Of a DNA stretch of 64,000 bases, positions 1-11,090 are shown in pieces. Under the pieces are notes generated by a model. It was not told where the DNA came from and searched no databases. It saw nothing but the letters and a program-made list of their open reading frames with translations. A program made the translations under genes and the position numbers. How positions within the stretch are numbered: position 1 is the first letter of the stretch; each line of letters opens with the position of its first letter. Source of the stretch: Rhynchopus euleeides (taxonomy: Eukaryota > Euglenozoa > Diplonemea > Diplonemida > Diplonemidae); the NCBI GenBank assembly GCA_963210315.1, contig OY723241.1, forward strand, positions 2,108,001 through 2,172,000, given 5' to 3'.

Positions 1-1
1 T

Positions 2-692
2 CTCCGCACATCCATCCACCGTTTTGCTTCCGGTTGCTACTCCGAGTACAAGAGATACTCCCAGTCCACGGAAGGGATGGCTGCAGAGAGAACAGGCGCA
101 CTGGGACCTGCGGTCCTGGAAGGGGTCTGCGGCAGGATGCGGAGGGTGTTGATGATGAATGGGGTCGCTATCCGGGATGGTGTCCTCCGCGCCAAGCTCT
201 GTTGCATGCAGCATTGGGTTGATGGCACCTCTCCAGGTGTCACAGAGGCCCAGATCTCTTCTCTGGGGGAAAGCTGGAGGCGGTGCAGGAGAGGAAGCTC
301 TGTATTGGCAAGCTGCGACTTGCGGAACTCGAAGTCGCGAGGATCGCAGACAGTAACGCATCTGAACGCAAGCGCAAGCGGGCTGCCTTGATTGACAGTA
401 TTTGCATTGTATTCCACTGTGAATCTGAGACTGTGATGTGTCGTGGTTAAAGGGGGTGTTGGTGCAGCAAGCCCTGGCACGCGGGATCCTCAACTGCCAG
501 AGTAAAAACAAACCCGCTATTCTTGAACTCATTGAGAGTATGGACCGGTGTTTTACTCTGTCGGAACTGAGGGAATATGCGGAGGCGAGGGAACTCGTAG
601 TCCGCCCAGAGTGGCAGGAAGAGTTACTCGCGAAGCTTCAGGACCACGACACGGAACACATAGAGATTCCAGCGGTTGAAGAAGGAGAGTAG
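2..692 (+). pseudogene. Unidentified coding remnant at window edge
   Basis: The first 270 bases are open in the frame that starts at base 2. At the GGGGG run near 265-270 the coding-like signal moves to the +1-shifted frame. There it reads a charged helical stretch (KLEAVQERKL, then KLRLAELEVARIAD and a basic KRKRKR-type patch) that ends at a TAA near 450. A third segment, 438-692, has a helical acidic tail (LSELREYAEARELVV). The three pieces look like one Lys/Glu-rich coiled-coil protein broken by frameshifts, or exons whose boundaries I cannot place. No start is visible and the gene may begin outside the window. I recognise no family. The homopolymer at the first shift means an assembly error is also possible. 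Confidence 0.3.
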
Positions 693-2108
693 AGCGTAGA
701 CGGTCCAGAGGCTGGAGTAAGTCAGTAGAGCCGTAGAGAGTGCGGGTGCCACAGCCCCAAACCCTCCCCTCACTTCCTGCCTCCCTGCGTCCCTTTTTGT
801 TGTAACCCTCAACCAGCAAAGTGCCCCTGAACTGATCTCCCACTCCTCTCCTCCCAGCATTCACAGGCACAACTGCCTGAACCAGACCCGCATTTCACGG
901 GTGAAGTTTGTCACCTAGACCACAAAAATGACCCCACTACGATCCGCGCGGAGTCCAAAAAGTACAATGGGGGAAGAATATCACGATTCTGGGAGGTCGA
1001 ATTTTTCCACCCAAGAAAATAAGTTTTGACACCCCTCCCCCTTTTTCGGTGACCCAAAAAGTACCCAAGAAGTACCCAAATTTGACTTTTTTTTGGGCGT
1101 CAGCCAGACCAACTATAGTAACACCCCACTCACCCCCGTTTGGCACATCCTTTTCTGCACGACACGCGTGTGCCTCAGGCGCTGCGTGGATGCGTGGATG
1201 TCCTCTGTTTCGTTTCATCAGGCATCTTCCCCCCAGCCCTCTGAAGTTCTACGGGTGACACTGTTCGAAGCCTGCAGTGTCTGCGTCCTCCGCACGGTGT
1301 GCCGAGTGCGAGGTCAGCTCACGTACAGAAGAGCTGCTTCGCATAGGCCCCTGGAGGTTGGGCAGCACGGATCATCTGTGTCACACCGTCAGCCTCGGAA
1401 TGAGATATTTTCTGTCTATGCCAGCACACACAACGCTGTCGCCAAGGGATGGTGGGTGTGACACCGTGGCGATGTCGGAGATTATGTGATGGCTTTTCTT
1501 TTCCCGTCCAACCACATCTCTTATTCCATCCGGATGCCTCAACCTGTTCCGTGTGCCGTTCTGCAGCATCCACACAATGTCTGGAGGAAGCTCTGCACTT
1601 CTTCTCTGTGTGTGGTTGCTTTGTCATTGCGCTATGTTCACCCGACCTGCCTGCACTGTGCAGTGCAGGCAAAGCTGGGTGGGGTGGCGCAGTCACCACC
1701 CCACCCTCACCCACTGTGTGCCAACAACTGACCCGTTCCTCTATGCACTGTTCGTCTCGTCGTGTGTCTCGCATTATTCCCTTGGGGAGCTCTCACAATC
1801 ACCTTTTTATGACTGCAACAGGAACCCCTGTCCAGTCCCAATGATAGCGGGCAGCACCATTCGGGGCCACAATAGACAGCGCCCTCATCAGGCTGAGGGA
1901 GTTCCTCTTGTTTCCCCCCGATTTGGCGCGCAAACAACATCACCCTATCTGTTTTTCGGTCGATATTTTTTTTACGGGAGAGGCTCTCCGCTTGCCGGCA
2001 AAGGTTTCGGTGCAATTTTCACCGGGGGGTTTTATTTCCACCCCTCAAATCCAATTGAGGAGGAAACCCGCCAGAACAACCACACCGTTATCAACACCGC
2101 CACGAGGA
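693..2108. other. Intergenic stretch, no supported gene
   Basis: The short ORFs here overlap on both strands, show no family motif and have low-complexity composition (poly-T near 1088, poly-C). I see no RNA gene and no paired inverted repeat. The stretch ends exactly at the left end of transposon A. Confidence 0.5.
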
Positions 2109-2172
2109 CACGGTGGGATCTTGTAAATTTTACATGTATAACTACAAGTATAATACATGTATTATACATGTA

Positions 2173-2976
2173 CCGTAAACGGAAAAAGGGTGGACCGTAA
2201 AAATGTTCCAAGTTCCCAAAAAAAGGCCAAACGTTCCATCTTTTTTACGGTCCACCATTTATTGGGACTGAATATGGAAAAGACAATGCGATTTTCGCCC
2301 GCGGGCTGGTGGGTTGCGGGGCGCGGACTGCGGCCTCCACGCCGCAGACACCCACACGTAGGCCTCCCGACCTCCCAGCTTTGGACCCTCCCTCCACAAC
2401 CGCAACCAACACCAGCAAGAGAAGCAAGTCCTCCCTGTGTGTGGAAAGGACACGATCACCACCACTCACCTCGAGACTCACCCACACACCTCGAGAAGTG
2501 TAGTACCATGCAAGGAGCGTTCCGGTAGAAGTAAAAGTAGAACCTGCTGCGCTAGCCCACATAAGCAGCCACGGTACGGCAGGGAGCGCAGACAGAAGCT
2601 GAGACCACCGGGCTCCCTCCAGATGTAAATTCGTGAATCAGTGCCCGGAAAATCCAGGGAAATCGTACTCCTTTAGTGTAGTACACCCTGCAGTAACTGT
2701 GGGAGAGCAGTTCCGGACGAGGTGAGCGCACACTCTGTGTTGAGGCCCTGTGGTGTTAATCCTGCAGCTTCAGTCGTGCGATTTCCTTGGTTCCTTCTCG
2801 ACTTCGTCGCGAAGGAACTCGTAAAAAAAACCGCCAAGTCCACTATCCCAACCGTAAAATAGGTGGACCGTAAAAATGTTCCAAGTTCCGGAAAAATCCC
2901 ATTTGTTCCATCTTTTTTACGGTCCACCTATAGTACGGTTCACCTTTATTACGGTCCACAATATTTCCGTTTACGG
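2173..2976. mobile_element. Element H, TA-duplicating, CCGTAAACGG ends
   Basis: CCGTAAACGGAAA at 2173 is matched by TTTCCGTTTACGG ending at 2976, with TA on both sides (2171-2172, 2977-2978). Inner inverted copies of GGTGGACCGTAAAAATGTTC (about 2189 and 2872) and its complement frame the interior. The interior (2640-2830) carries a dispersed repeat also found at 52995-53215 and 53838-53935. There is no credible ORF. The ends resemble the CCGTATACG MITE at 7016, which also duplicates TA. Confidence 0.55.
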
Positions 2977-3002
2977 TATAATACTTGCATGTCAACTATT
3001 AT

Positions 3003-4455
3003 GGAGGATTCTTCATATTCCTGGATTTCCCGAATTTCCTGGATTTCCCCCGGCCCCTTAGGCGATTTCAGGGCGGACAGGGCGGACATGCCCGGACCGG
3101 GAAATCCGGGTGTCCGGATGTCCGGGTCCAATTTTGACCCCCCCCCCCCCCCCCCCCTCCCCCCCGGACATTTCCCGAATTTCCCGCCCGGACATGTCCG
3201 CCCCGGACAGGGCGGACATGTCCGGGCGGACATTTTCTGGTGTCCGGATGTCCGGGCGGACATGTCCGGACCCGGAAATTCGGGAAATCCAATTTTGACC
3301 CCCCCCCCCCCCCCCCCCCCGGACATGTCCGGCCAGGACCTCAATAGTTTGATTTTTGGTCCAGAAAATAGTTTGAAAATTTTTGAAATCTGGGTGCCCA
3401 AAATTTTTGCTCCTAAGACCGGCGATTTGTAGGGGGACCCTTTCGAATTTTTTTTTGGGGAAGGGTAAATTGAACGTTTTTGGCCAAATGAAGCCACTGC
3501 GACCATTCCCGGGCCTCGGAAATCAGATTTTTGCCCCTCAAATGCGGTCCCGGTCCGGACAAAAAACCGAAAAAATCGTGAAAAATGGCCCATTTTCCCC
3601 AGCCAAAAATGGGCCAAAAATGCCCCCCGGACACCCCCAGAGACATGTCCTAATCCGGGGTGCCAGTAGGGGGGACCTTTCGAATTTTTTTTCGAGGAGA
3701 GGTCAATTGAACGTTTTTGGACATCTGAGGCCACTGCGACCATTCCCAGGCCTCGGAAATGAGATTTTTGGCCCTCAAATGGGGTACCGGTCCCCACGAA
3801 ATTCCGAAAAATTCATGAAAATCGAAAGGTCCCACGCACCAAATTCTGCCCAAAAATCGTCAAAAATGGACATGTCATATGCAGCAAGGGGGCAAACCAC
3901 ACCCCAAATTTTGCTCAATGATTCCACGGCAAGCCAGGTTTTCTGATCAATTAGTTTGTTTGAGCATGTTCCTGGCCCTTGTTTGGAAAGTAGATGACCC
4001 CTGGCTGGAGAGGACGGTTGTGCTCGACCGGACGGAGAGAGAAACTTCTCCATAACCACCTCCACTCCACAATGCCACAAGTGGCAGGAAGGCCGGGTGT
4101 TACAGGCCTCAACCAGGGTTCCAAGGCTCTCCACTTCCTGGCTGCGTCAGGGATCACCGGGTACAGCGAGCAGGATTACCTGTCCTGACACCCCAGCATG
4201 TGCCACCGGAAGAACCCGAAACAGCAGCCCCCCCCTCATGGGGGTTGCAAGAGGCACGGAAATCGTTCAAATCGGACCAAGTCCGAAAATTCGGCACTTT
4301 CTTGGGTACAAATTGCGGTCCGAAATTTTCCGATTTTTTGAAAAAAGGCTAATTCTGTAAGGGGGACCTTTTCGATTTTTTTTTTCGGGCACTTTTTCCA
4401 CAAGGAAATGTCCGCCCTGTCCGCTACTGTCCACTACCGATTTCAAGGATCCTCC
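3003..4455. mobile_element. Element J, nested in A, with GGACATGTCC palindromes
   Basis: GGAGGATTCTT at 3003 faces AAGGATCCTCC ending at 4455, and TAT flanks both ends (3000-3002, 4456-4458). This fits a short TIR and a 3-bp duplication. The interior holds clustered GGACATGTCCGG-type palindromes with long C runs (3060-3330). It also holds two tandem copies of a block of about 240 bp that starts GGGGGACCCTTTCGAATTTT (3430 and 3669). A related start recurs at 4361 and in inverse orientation near 54187. No coding sequence is supported. Confidence 0.45.
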
Positions 4456-4648
4456 TATACATGTATAATACATGTATATGCCTGAAATATACATGTAAAA
4501 TACATGTATATCAAGTAAAAATACATGTATAATACTTGCATGTCAACTATTATACATGTATTTTTACTTGATATACATGTATTTTACATGTATATTTCAG
4601 GCATTTACATGTATTTTACATGTATAATACTTGTCATGCAAGTATTAT

Positions 4649-6751
4649 CATGAATCTGCCCCGTTAACGGGTAACCGGTATTACCGGGTATTACCGGAAA
4701 CCCGGTAATCGGCCTCCATTACCGGGTATTACCGGGTCAAAAACGGGTATTACCGGGTAAAATCGGGGGTATTACCGGGTCCGGTAATACCCGTTTTCGT
4801 ATTACCGGGGATTTTCCGTGGGAATTTCCTTGGTACAGGGATGGTTCGTGGGGTGTCGCAGTGAATCAACTGCAGGGTTCTGGTGATCTTCCGTCTGGCA
4901 GTCCAAGGGAAGGTGCGCGGGGGGAATGTCAGGTGTTAGGTGACCCCCCTGCGTTATTCTGAAGGCCAGCCTCTGCAGCCCCTCCTGGCCCACCCCTCAC
5001 AGGGGCGGCCCTGGGAACACTGGGAGTGGGAACGGCTGGGGAACACCCACGTTCAGTACAACCAAGATCTATGAGGCAGGCTTTGCGGCATGGCGGTGGG
5101 GGGCTGTGTTGGCGTGGCGTGCCCCGATGATTACACAAACAAAGGTCGAGATAATGAGCCCAGGCCCTGATTCCAACACCTGTTCGTTCAACCAAGATCT
5201 ATGAGGGACACACACCCCCCTGTCTGTGCCTGTGTCCTCCGTGTGTTGCCTCCTCTCCCTCCCTCTTCAATGCACTTCATGGCCTCGTCCGCTTCCACGG
5301 AGGCAGAGCGTGTCGTCACACAACAGGCCGTCCACGAGGCTAAGTTCTTTGAAGCATGCATCATGACTTGTCCCGACTCGAACCAAGCTGATGATTTATC
5401 AGAGGGACCAGTAGCCAGGCAAGATGACAAGAAGCAGGCGCAACTCGTGCATATTGAGGGCCTGGTCGAATCCACGTTTTGCTGGGACTTCTCTGGATTG
5501 CATCATATCGTAAGGGGTCGCTCAAATACCTTGCCGCACCAGCCCGGATCTTAGCTGCAGGTCCTGTACAGAGTGCCAGGTGCTCTTGTCAAGGGTGTCG
5601 CCAGAGAGGCTTCACATGGGAATGGGCGTCTTGTTGTGGAGCGTATCACAGAGAATTTCTCAAAATGGAAACGTGTCGACACCACAACTCCAGAACCAGC
5701 TCTTCCCGTCCACCTGCCCAAACCAGCCGTTGTCTGGGAGTCGTCAGGCCACCACGTGGGTCGACTGCAGGCTGGTTAGCTTCCGCTCATCATACACGGG
5801 GCGGATACTCAGCGTCCCGAAGGCAGGTGCGATTATCCACCTTGGCCCGAGGGCAGTCCAGTGGCGAGCCCGTGTTGAAGCCACCCCAGCAAATATAGCA
5901 AGTCCGCTCACCGTACTGTGACCTGTTGTGGTAGGAACCACAAGCCCGGCCACGCCAAGAAGCATCTCTCGGTACCATAATGCTCGTTGGCTGCTCGCAG
6001 GTATGTGTTGCGACAAGCACCCAGCCAGCAGAGCGATGTGACCGAATAACGGAGCTGGCGTGACCACTCGAGCCTGGGGTAAGAGAAGATGGCTTCCCTG
6101 AACGAAGGATCGATCATTGAAAACGAGGAGCCCTTCGCTCTGTGCCACTTTGCAACCATTTGGTGACGCACCGTTTCTGCATTTCTGAGCCAAGGTCCTT
6201 AAATGATGGAAGCTACGGGAACAGTGCCCTCTCTGTGATGGAACCTTCATTGGTTCAGAATGTGCCTGCCCCAAGACCCTGTTGGCCCAGGCAGTCACTG
6301 CCCCCCAATGGAATGGGGCTCGCAGACTTTGGGAGAGGAAGGTGGTCCTATGATCACGCCTGTCTCATTACGCGTGTGATCGACTGCCTGATCTGACGAC
6401 ACCGCCGGCTCTGGAAGGGCTCAGGTGGTGTGTGGGCACCGTGCAGTAGTCAGCATTGCTGCGAAACTCGAAAAGTCTGCAGTGAGCCACACAAACCAGA
6501 CGTGAACTGCGGAACCCGGCTTTCGATCACCCCATGCGCCATAGAATCCAATGTCGACCACAACACACTGCTAAGGGGAAGGGAATCAACCCAAAAACAA
6601 AGGGAAATTCCCATGGAAAATCCCCGGTAGCGCTACCGGGCTATAACCGGGTATTACCGGGTATTACCGGGCAAACGGGTATTACCGGACCCGGTAATAC
6701 CCGTTTTTCGACCCGGTAATACCCGGTAGCCGTTAACGGGGCAGATTCATG
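4649..6751. mobile_element. Element K, CAT ends and apparent 6-bp duplication
   Basis: CATGAATCTGCCCCGTTAAC starts at 4649 and its complement ends at 6751. TATTAT lies directly outside each end (4643-4648, 6752-6757). That is a 6-bp duplication, or identity of the repetitive target. Just inside are arrays of ATTACCGGGT/ACCCGGTAAT in inverted orientation (4660-4800, 6620-6735). Next inside is a second inverted pair, GGGGATTTTCC near 4806 and its partner near 6615. The central 1.7 kb has only broken ORFs; the longest is on the minus strand at 5744-6298, where a Cys-containing segment (CYICWGGFNTG) is visible. It may be a decayed transposase, but I cannot assign it. End motif and TSD length match element L. 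Confidence 0.5.
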
Positions 6752-7015
6752 TATTATACATGTAAAATACTTGCATGACAAGTAAAATACTTGCATGCAA
6801 GTAAAATACATGTATTTTACTTGCATGCAAGTATTTTACTTGTCATGCAAGTATTATACATGTATTTTACTTGTCATGCAAGTATTTTACATGTGTAATA
6901 CTTGCATGACAAGTATTATACATGTAAAATACATGTAAATGCCTGAAATATACATGTAAAATACATGTATATCAAGTAAAAATACAAGTATAATAGTTGA
7001 CATGCAAGTATTATA

Positions 7016-7343
7016 CCGTATACGTAAATATTATGGAACGTAAATATTATGGAACGGGCCCATTTTTGGCCGGTCCGTTCCATAATATTTACGTTCCATA
7101 ATATTTACAGGGCCAGTTGGGGACTCGGTGGTGAGGACGGCTTGCGTCAGGAATCGCGCGAAAAGTGCACGAGTAGGTCCCGTCAGGGACTCTGTATGCC
7201 GTCCGATCACCTGGTCCAAGTCCCCGAGTCGCAGAAAGCCCTGTAAATATATGGAACGAAAAAAATCTGGAACGCCAACCCACCAGCGTTCCAAAATATT
7301 TACGTTCCATAATATTTACGTTCCAAAATATTTACGTATACGG
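7016..7343 (+). mobile_element. CCGTATACG MITE, copy 1
   Basis: This 328-bp non-coding element has TIRs starting CCGTATACGTAAATATTATG and TA on each side (7014-7015, 7344-7345). A nearly identical copy lies in reverse orientation at 32689-33017. It is inserted in the right subterminal repeats of transposon A, so it is younger than A. Short inner inverted repeats (GGAACGTAAATATTATGGAA-like) make the ends strongly palindromic. Confidence 0.8.
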
Positions 7344-7900
7344 TACTTGTATTTTTACTTGATATACATGTATTTTACATGTATATTTCAGGCATATACA
7401 TGTATTATACATGTATAATAGTTGACATGCAAGTATTATACATGTATAATACATGTATATACTTGTAGTTATACATGTAAAATTTACAAGATCCCACCGT
7501 GGACACCCCTCCCACCCCCCCCCCCCCCCGTATCTATCTCCTTCAGACCCTGCGGCGACACACAGCCACATCCCGTGCTGTGCGCAACGCCCTGCAGGGG
7601 GAAGGAGCCTTCGGGGGTTCGACCCCCCCCCCCCCTCAACCACGCTTCCTGGCCTGTGTGCACGACGTCTGCTGCCCCCCCCCCCGGCCCCCCCCCCCCC
7701 CCCACACCCGAGGTCATCCTTGTCCATCCTTCTACTTCTGTTTCACTACCCCCCATACCCACGCCTCCCCGGTGTCAGTGAGGATTGCTCCCACGCCACT
7801 TCACTGTCCGCACTCCACACTCCACAGGGCCGGGCAAACTGGGGCAGGTCCGGGGGGGGGGGGGTGGGGGGGGTCCGTGGTGGGGGGCAGTGGAGGCGCG

Positions 7901-8839
7901 ATGGCTGTGCCACGGCACGCCCGCCTCTGCCTTCTCCTCTCTTTGGCAGCCGGCGCGGCGGGGCGCGCCACGCTTTCGACGGGGGGCCCTTTGATGTCGG
8001 ACTGGCACGACAGATACCCTGGGTGCCGCACAGCGCTGTATGAGGCACAGATGCACCGGGAACCGGGGTCCTACGTCCCGCTGTGCGCATCGCAGTTTGA
8101 GCAGTGCTCCACCGAGGCCAAGGCAAACGCCAACGAGGGGGAACGCCTCTTCGCGCTGTGCCGCTGCCTGGGGAAGCACAAGGAGTGCGTGAGGTCCATC
8201 GTGGAGACCATCGCCTACCCCAACGGCACGCTGATCGCCCCCCTCCACTGCCCCGAGGTGATGTACAGCCGCATGTGCACCCTGCAGGAGGAGCGCGTCC
8301 GCCTGCTGCTATCCTTCGACGAGGATGCGACGTGGTCCTGCCCCTCCTGCCTGGACAGCACCCTCAACTTCCCCCCGTCCTGTGTCGAGGGGCTGCGCCA
8401 CGAGAACTGCCTCTGCCACTTCTCCTGCCCCGAGGATTACGAGCTCCCCTGCGACGGGTACCGCTGCCACTCCATATCCTGCCTCCTGGCGCTGATGAAC
8501 TGCTGGGTGGCCGACAACGACTGCCGCTATATCGACGCGTGGTACCTCTGCCTCTATGACCAGTCGCTTGTCGCGCACAACAGCGATAACAATGAATACG
8601 GCCCCACGGTGAGGGATTTGGGGTGCAGGCTGGATCGATGCAGGGAGGCCATTACCCACCTGGACCCCAGTGCCATGCAGGCGTATACCTGGATTGGCAT
8701 GTATGCCTTGATCCTCATCCTCGGGGTGGCGGTGCTGTGGGTCACGCACTCCCGCGGGCGGAGCACGTCGCGGAGACTCAACAAGGAGTATAATCTCGGG
8801 ACATCTGCGGATGAGTCGAGCGTGTTTTTAAACTACTGA
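7901..8839 (+). CDS. Secretory-pathway Cys-rich single-pass membrane protein
   Basis: The 312-residue protein starts at the ATG at 7901, which gives a clear signal peptide (about residues 1-22, hydrophobic core LCLLLSLAAGAAG). The reading frame is open further upstream, but that part is poly-C low complexity with no signal. The ectodomain (23-262) holds more than 20 cysteines in two clusters (about 42-126 and 147-217), with another pair near 242/247 and one N-glycosylation sequon (NGT at 108). One membrane segment (about 264-282, IGMYALILILGVAVLWV) is followed by a basic, Ser-rich 30-residue tail. This is type I topology, at the cell surface or in an endomembrane. I do not recognise the family. 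The spacing loosely recalls GDNF-receptor/GAS1-type modules, but I would not assign that without a profile search. Transposon A ends 400 bp upstream. Confidence 0.8.
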   Translation: MAVPRHARLCLLLSLAAGAAGRATLSTGGPLMSDWHDRYPGCRTALYEAQMHREPGSYVPLCASQFEQCSTEAKANANEGERLFALCRCLGKHKECVRSIVETIAYPNGTLIAPLHCPEVMYSRMCTLQEERVRLLLSFDEDATWSCPSCLDSTLNFPPSCVEGLRHENCLCHFSCPEDYELPCDGYRCHSISCLLALMNCWVADNDCRYIDAWYLCLYDQSLVAHNSDNNEYGPTVRDLGCRLDRCREAITHLDPSAMQAYTWIGMYALILILGVAVLWVTHSRGRSTSRRLNKEYNLGTSADESSVFLNY

Positions 8840-9440
8840 ATGTGCAGGTGGGGGGGGGGGGGGTAGGCAAAATCTTAAGGGGTAAAAATAACGGCATTTT
8901 TCACATAGGCGAGGAACACGCACAAAATGACTGTAAACTTGAAACCCCGGCCCCTGGGAGTATTTGGGGGCGGTCTGGGTGGTTTTTGGGGGTATTTGGC
9001 CACTTCTGAGCCAATCCGTGACCATGCTCAAAAAAATGTAGTGGTTTGGTTCCGGCCCCCTCATTTGAAAACCCCTCCCGACCCCGTCCCGCCCTACTTG
9101 CTCGCAACATTCCGCCGTTTCGTTTCCTGAGTGGGTACTGCTGCCTTCGGTTCAAATTGGGAGTGCAGGAACGTGACAAGCTTGGGAAGGAGTGCCTTCT
9201 CAGTAGTTTCTCCGCTGTTGTGTTCTGCTGCAAGCGGACACGCTTCTGCAGCAGGCATTCAATCTGGCTTCGTTCGGAATTCGGCCTCTTCCAAACCCCT
9301 GTGGACATCCTTCGCTGCAGAGGCAGATGGGGTAGCCTTCTTCCTGAACATGCCTGATCATGTTCAATTCTTCAGCAGAATGGGTCACTGGCACACCGGT
9401 GAGTACCTTGTTGCTTGAACTGCGCGATCTGTGCTGCGCG
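8840..9440. other. Downstream intergenic with weak coding-like patch
   Basis: A G-run follows the membrane-protein stop. A frame open from about 9131 to 9418 has plausible amino-acid composition and may be the N-terminal part of the decayed methyltransferase that follows, but no motif supports this. Confidence 0.25.
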
Positions 9441-9444
9441 GTGA

Positions 9445-9800
9445 CTATTAGATCAGGGGATGTGCAGTGGTGCTCGCTCCTACCTGCTGGCCCTGCGCCG
9501 CCGCCCCGGCCGCATCTGCGGGAAGCGCGTGCTGGAGCTGGGTTGCGGGGTGGGAATACCGAGCCTGGTCGCCCTTGTGGTGCGGCGCTGCAAAGGCCGT
9601 CCTCACGGACACAGCTGCGCAGGTGCAGTGGCAGCAGGCCGTGTCACGCAACCTGCATGCCAAGCACGCGGGGAGGGTGTGAGCGGGCTGCTGGCGTGGG
9701 GCATGCCTGAAGACACCACCAACATACAACGCGCACACGGCCCGTTCAACCTGATACTTGCTGCGGATGTTCGATGCCGCCGTGTGTGTCCCGTTCTGCT
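9445..9800 (+). pseudogene. Decayed Methyltransf_16-type (METTL21/FAM86-like) methyltransferase
   Basis: Three blocks in the order of the family are visible. VLELGCGVGIPSLVA (about 9529-9573) is the SAM-binding motif I. AVLTDTAAQ with a following QWQQAVSRNLHAKH (about 9596-9670), in a different frame, is the acidic strand-2 loop and helix. FNLILAADV (about 9747-9773), back in the first frame, is the D/N-x-I-L-x-x-D-V motif of this lysine/protein methyltransferase group. At least two frameshifts separate the blocks, so the copy cannot make a whole enzyme unless the assembly is wrong. No clear start is seen, and the region after motif DV degenerates. In the family this is a cytosolic or nuclear protein methyltransferase; the substrate cannot be inferred. 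Confidence 0.65.
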
Positions 9801-10029
9801 GCACCCTCGCACAGCTGCTGCCATTTGGTTAGACAGGGTTCCACGTGATGACTCACAGAAACCATTTGTCGCGGGGATCGCGACAGCTTCGCCGTGGCCG
9901 CACACCTCATCCTTGTCCAGAAGTGGGCCAGGATGACCCCTATGCATTCGACGGGGGCACGTCAGAAAGCCCCCCCGAGTGACGCCCTTGCATGCGCGGA
10001 CCCACCCCGGTCTTTGTTGATACTATTTA

Positions 10030-10565
10030 CTGGGGGGGGGCAAATACAAGGGTATACTCTTCTATTCACCGTGCCAGCTTACGTAATTCAGGGTTCTCAA
10101 AAAATTGTTTTTTAGCTGAAAAGTTGTCTACCATGCAAATACAAGAGTATATACTCTTGTATTTGCATACTAGAAATGTGGCCTCCGGGTGGGCCCTCAT
10201 GGGGCAGCGGCGCCGAATAGACAATACGAGCGTCCTCTTGGCCTTTCCCACCCCCGAGGCGACTCCCACCCGACCGTGACGACTCCAGACAGGAGGCCCA
10301 CAGGCCTGGGGGAGGTCATTGGAAGCACAAAATATGATGAAAACCCCACAAAAGTTCTCTAAAAGTCTAGTATGCAAATACAAGAGTATACAGTGGGTTT
10401 GCGGGTTTGCGAATACAAGACCCCCCCCCCTTGTATTCGGCCACCCCCTTGTATTTGGCCACCCACTGCAAAAATTGCCCAAAATTTTGGGTTTTGAAAA
10501 CCCCCCAGAAAAAGCGTTTATACGCCTATTAGAAGGGGGGGGGTCTTCTATTTAGCCCCCCCCAG
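10030..10565. mobile_element. CTGGGG-ended TA-duplicating element B
   Basis: CTGGGGGGGGGCAAATACAA starts at 10030 and its counterpart (TTTAGCCCCCCCCAG) ends at 10565, with TA outside each end. Inside is a perfect 32-bp palindrome (10135-10166) built on ACAAGAGTATATACTCTTGT. Further half-sites of the same AATACAAGAGTATA motif lie at 10375-10390 and elsewhere. It is non-coding. Ends and TSD are the same as element C at 24102-25394, whose internal palindrome differs. Confidence 0.6.
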
Positions 10566-11090
10566 TAGGGGGGGGGGGGCCGCCGCAGCGTTCGTTTCTT
10601 TCCCTTGCGCGGAGTGGGGGGTGGAGGGTGTATTGAGGGGCCTCCGTTGCTCCGCGGGGCTGTTCTTCCTAGCCCTGCTAGCCCTGCCCCGCGGGTGTGT
10701 GTCGGCCTCGAGTCGGGTTGGGCTGAGGTGCCTGTGTGCCCTGTGGAGGTATCTGTTTGCGCCTTCCGGCAACGCTGTCGGGGTGTACCCATCCCACCCC
10801 ACACCGCCCCACACGTAAGGGCTGGTCGGCACGCCATAGGCTGTGGCGTGCGCCTCTCTTGGGTAGATGGGAGGTGTGGTGGGCGTGCTGCATCGAGGTG
10901 CCAGCAGCACATCACGAAGATTCGTCCACCCCTGTCACACCTGAATTTCATTTCAAGAACATAACCATAGTGCGCAGGCAAAATATTTTGCCTGTCACTA
11001 GCACCCCCGTCCCCAGCCCCCCCACCCCGCCCACACCACACCACCGCTTCCAACACTCAACAGGGCTGGCCAGAGCGCTGGGTGGTTGTG
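10566..11090. other. Upstream region of FYVE gene
   Basis: GC-rich, C-run-rich DNA with no supported ORF. A CAAAATATTTTG palindrome lies near 10978. The last 100 bases before the ATG are a pyrimidine-rich CCACCCCGCC tract like those before other genes in the window. Confidence 0.4.

Larger units (their letters stand above)
2109..7501. mobile_element. Transposon A: CACGGTG-ended, non-autonomous nest
   Basis: The left end starts CACGGTGGGATCTTGTAAAT at 2109. The same sequence, reverse-complemented, ends at 7501. The two arms match almost perfectly for about 63 bases. GA precedes the left end (2107-2108) and GA follows the right end (7502-7503), giving a 2-bp TSD. The subterminal regions are packed with the palindrome ATACATGTAT and the sequence ACTTGCATGTCAACTATTA, which runs in one orientation on the left (2980, 4531) and in the other on the right (6991, 7415). 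Later insertions sit inside: H (2173-2976), J (3003-4455), K (4649-6751) and a MITE (7016-7343). No intact transposase remains. Terminal bases and TSD length match F1, F2 and G, so I place A in the same EnSpm/CACTA-like family. The right end lies 400 bases upstream of the membrane-protein gene. Confidence 0.75.

Noticed and set aside
7499..7900. N-terminal extension of the Cys-rich membrane protein
   Set aside because: Pro/Gly low complexity from C and G runs. The ATG at 7901 gives a proper signal peptide.
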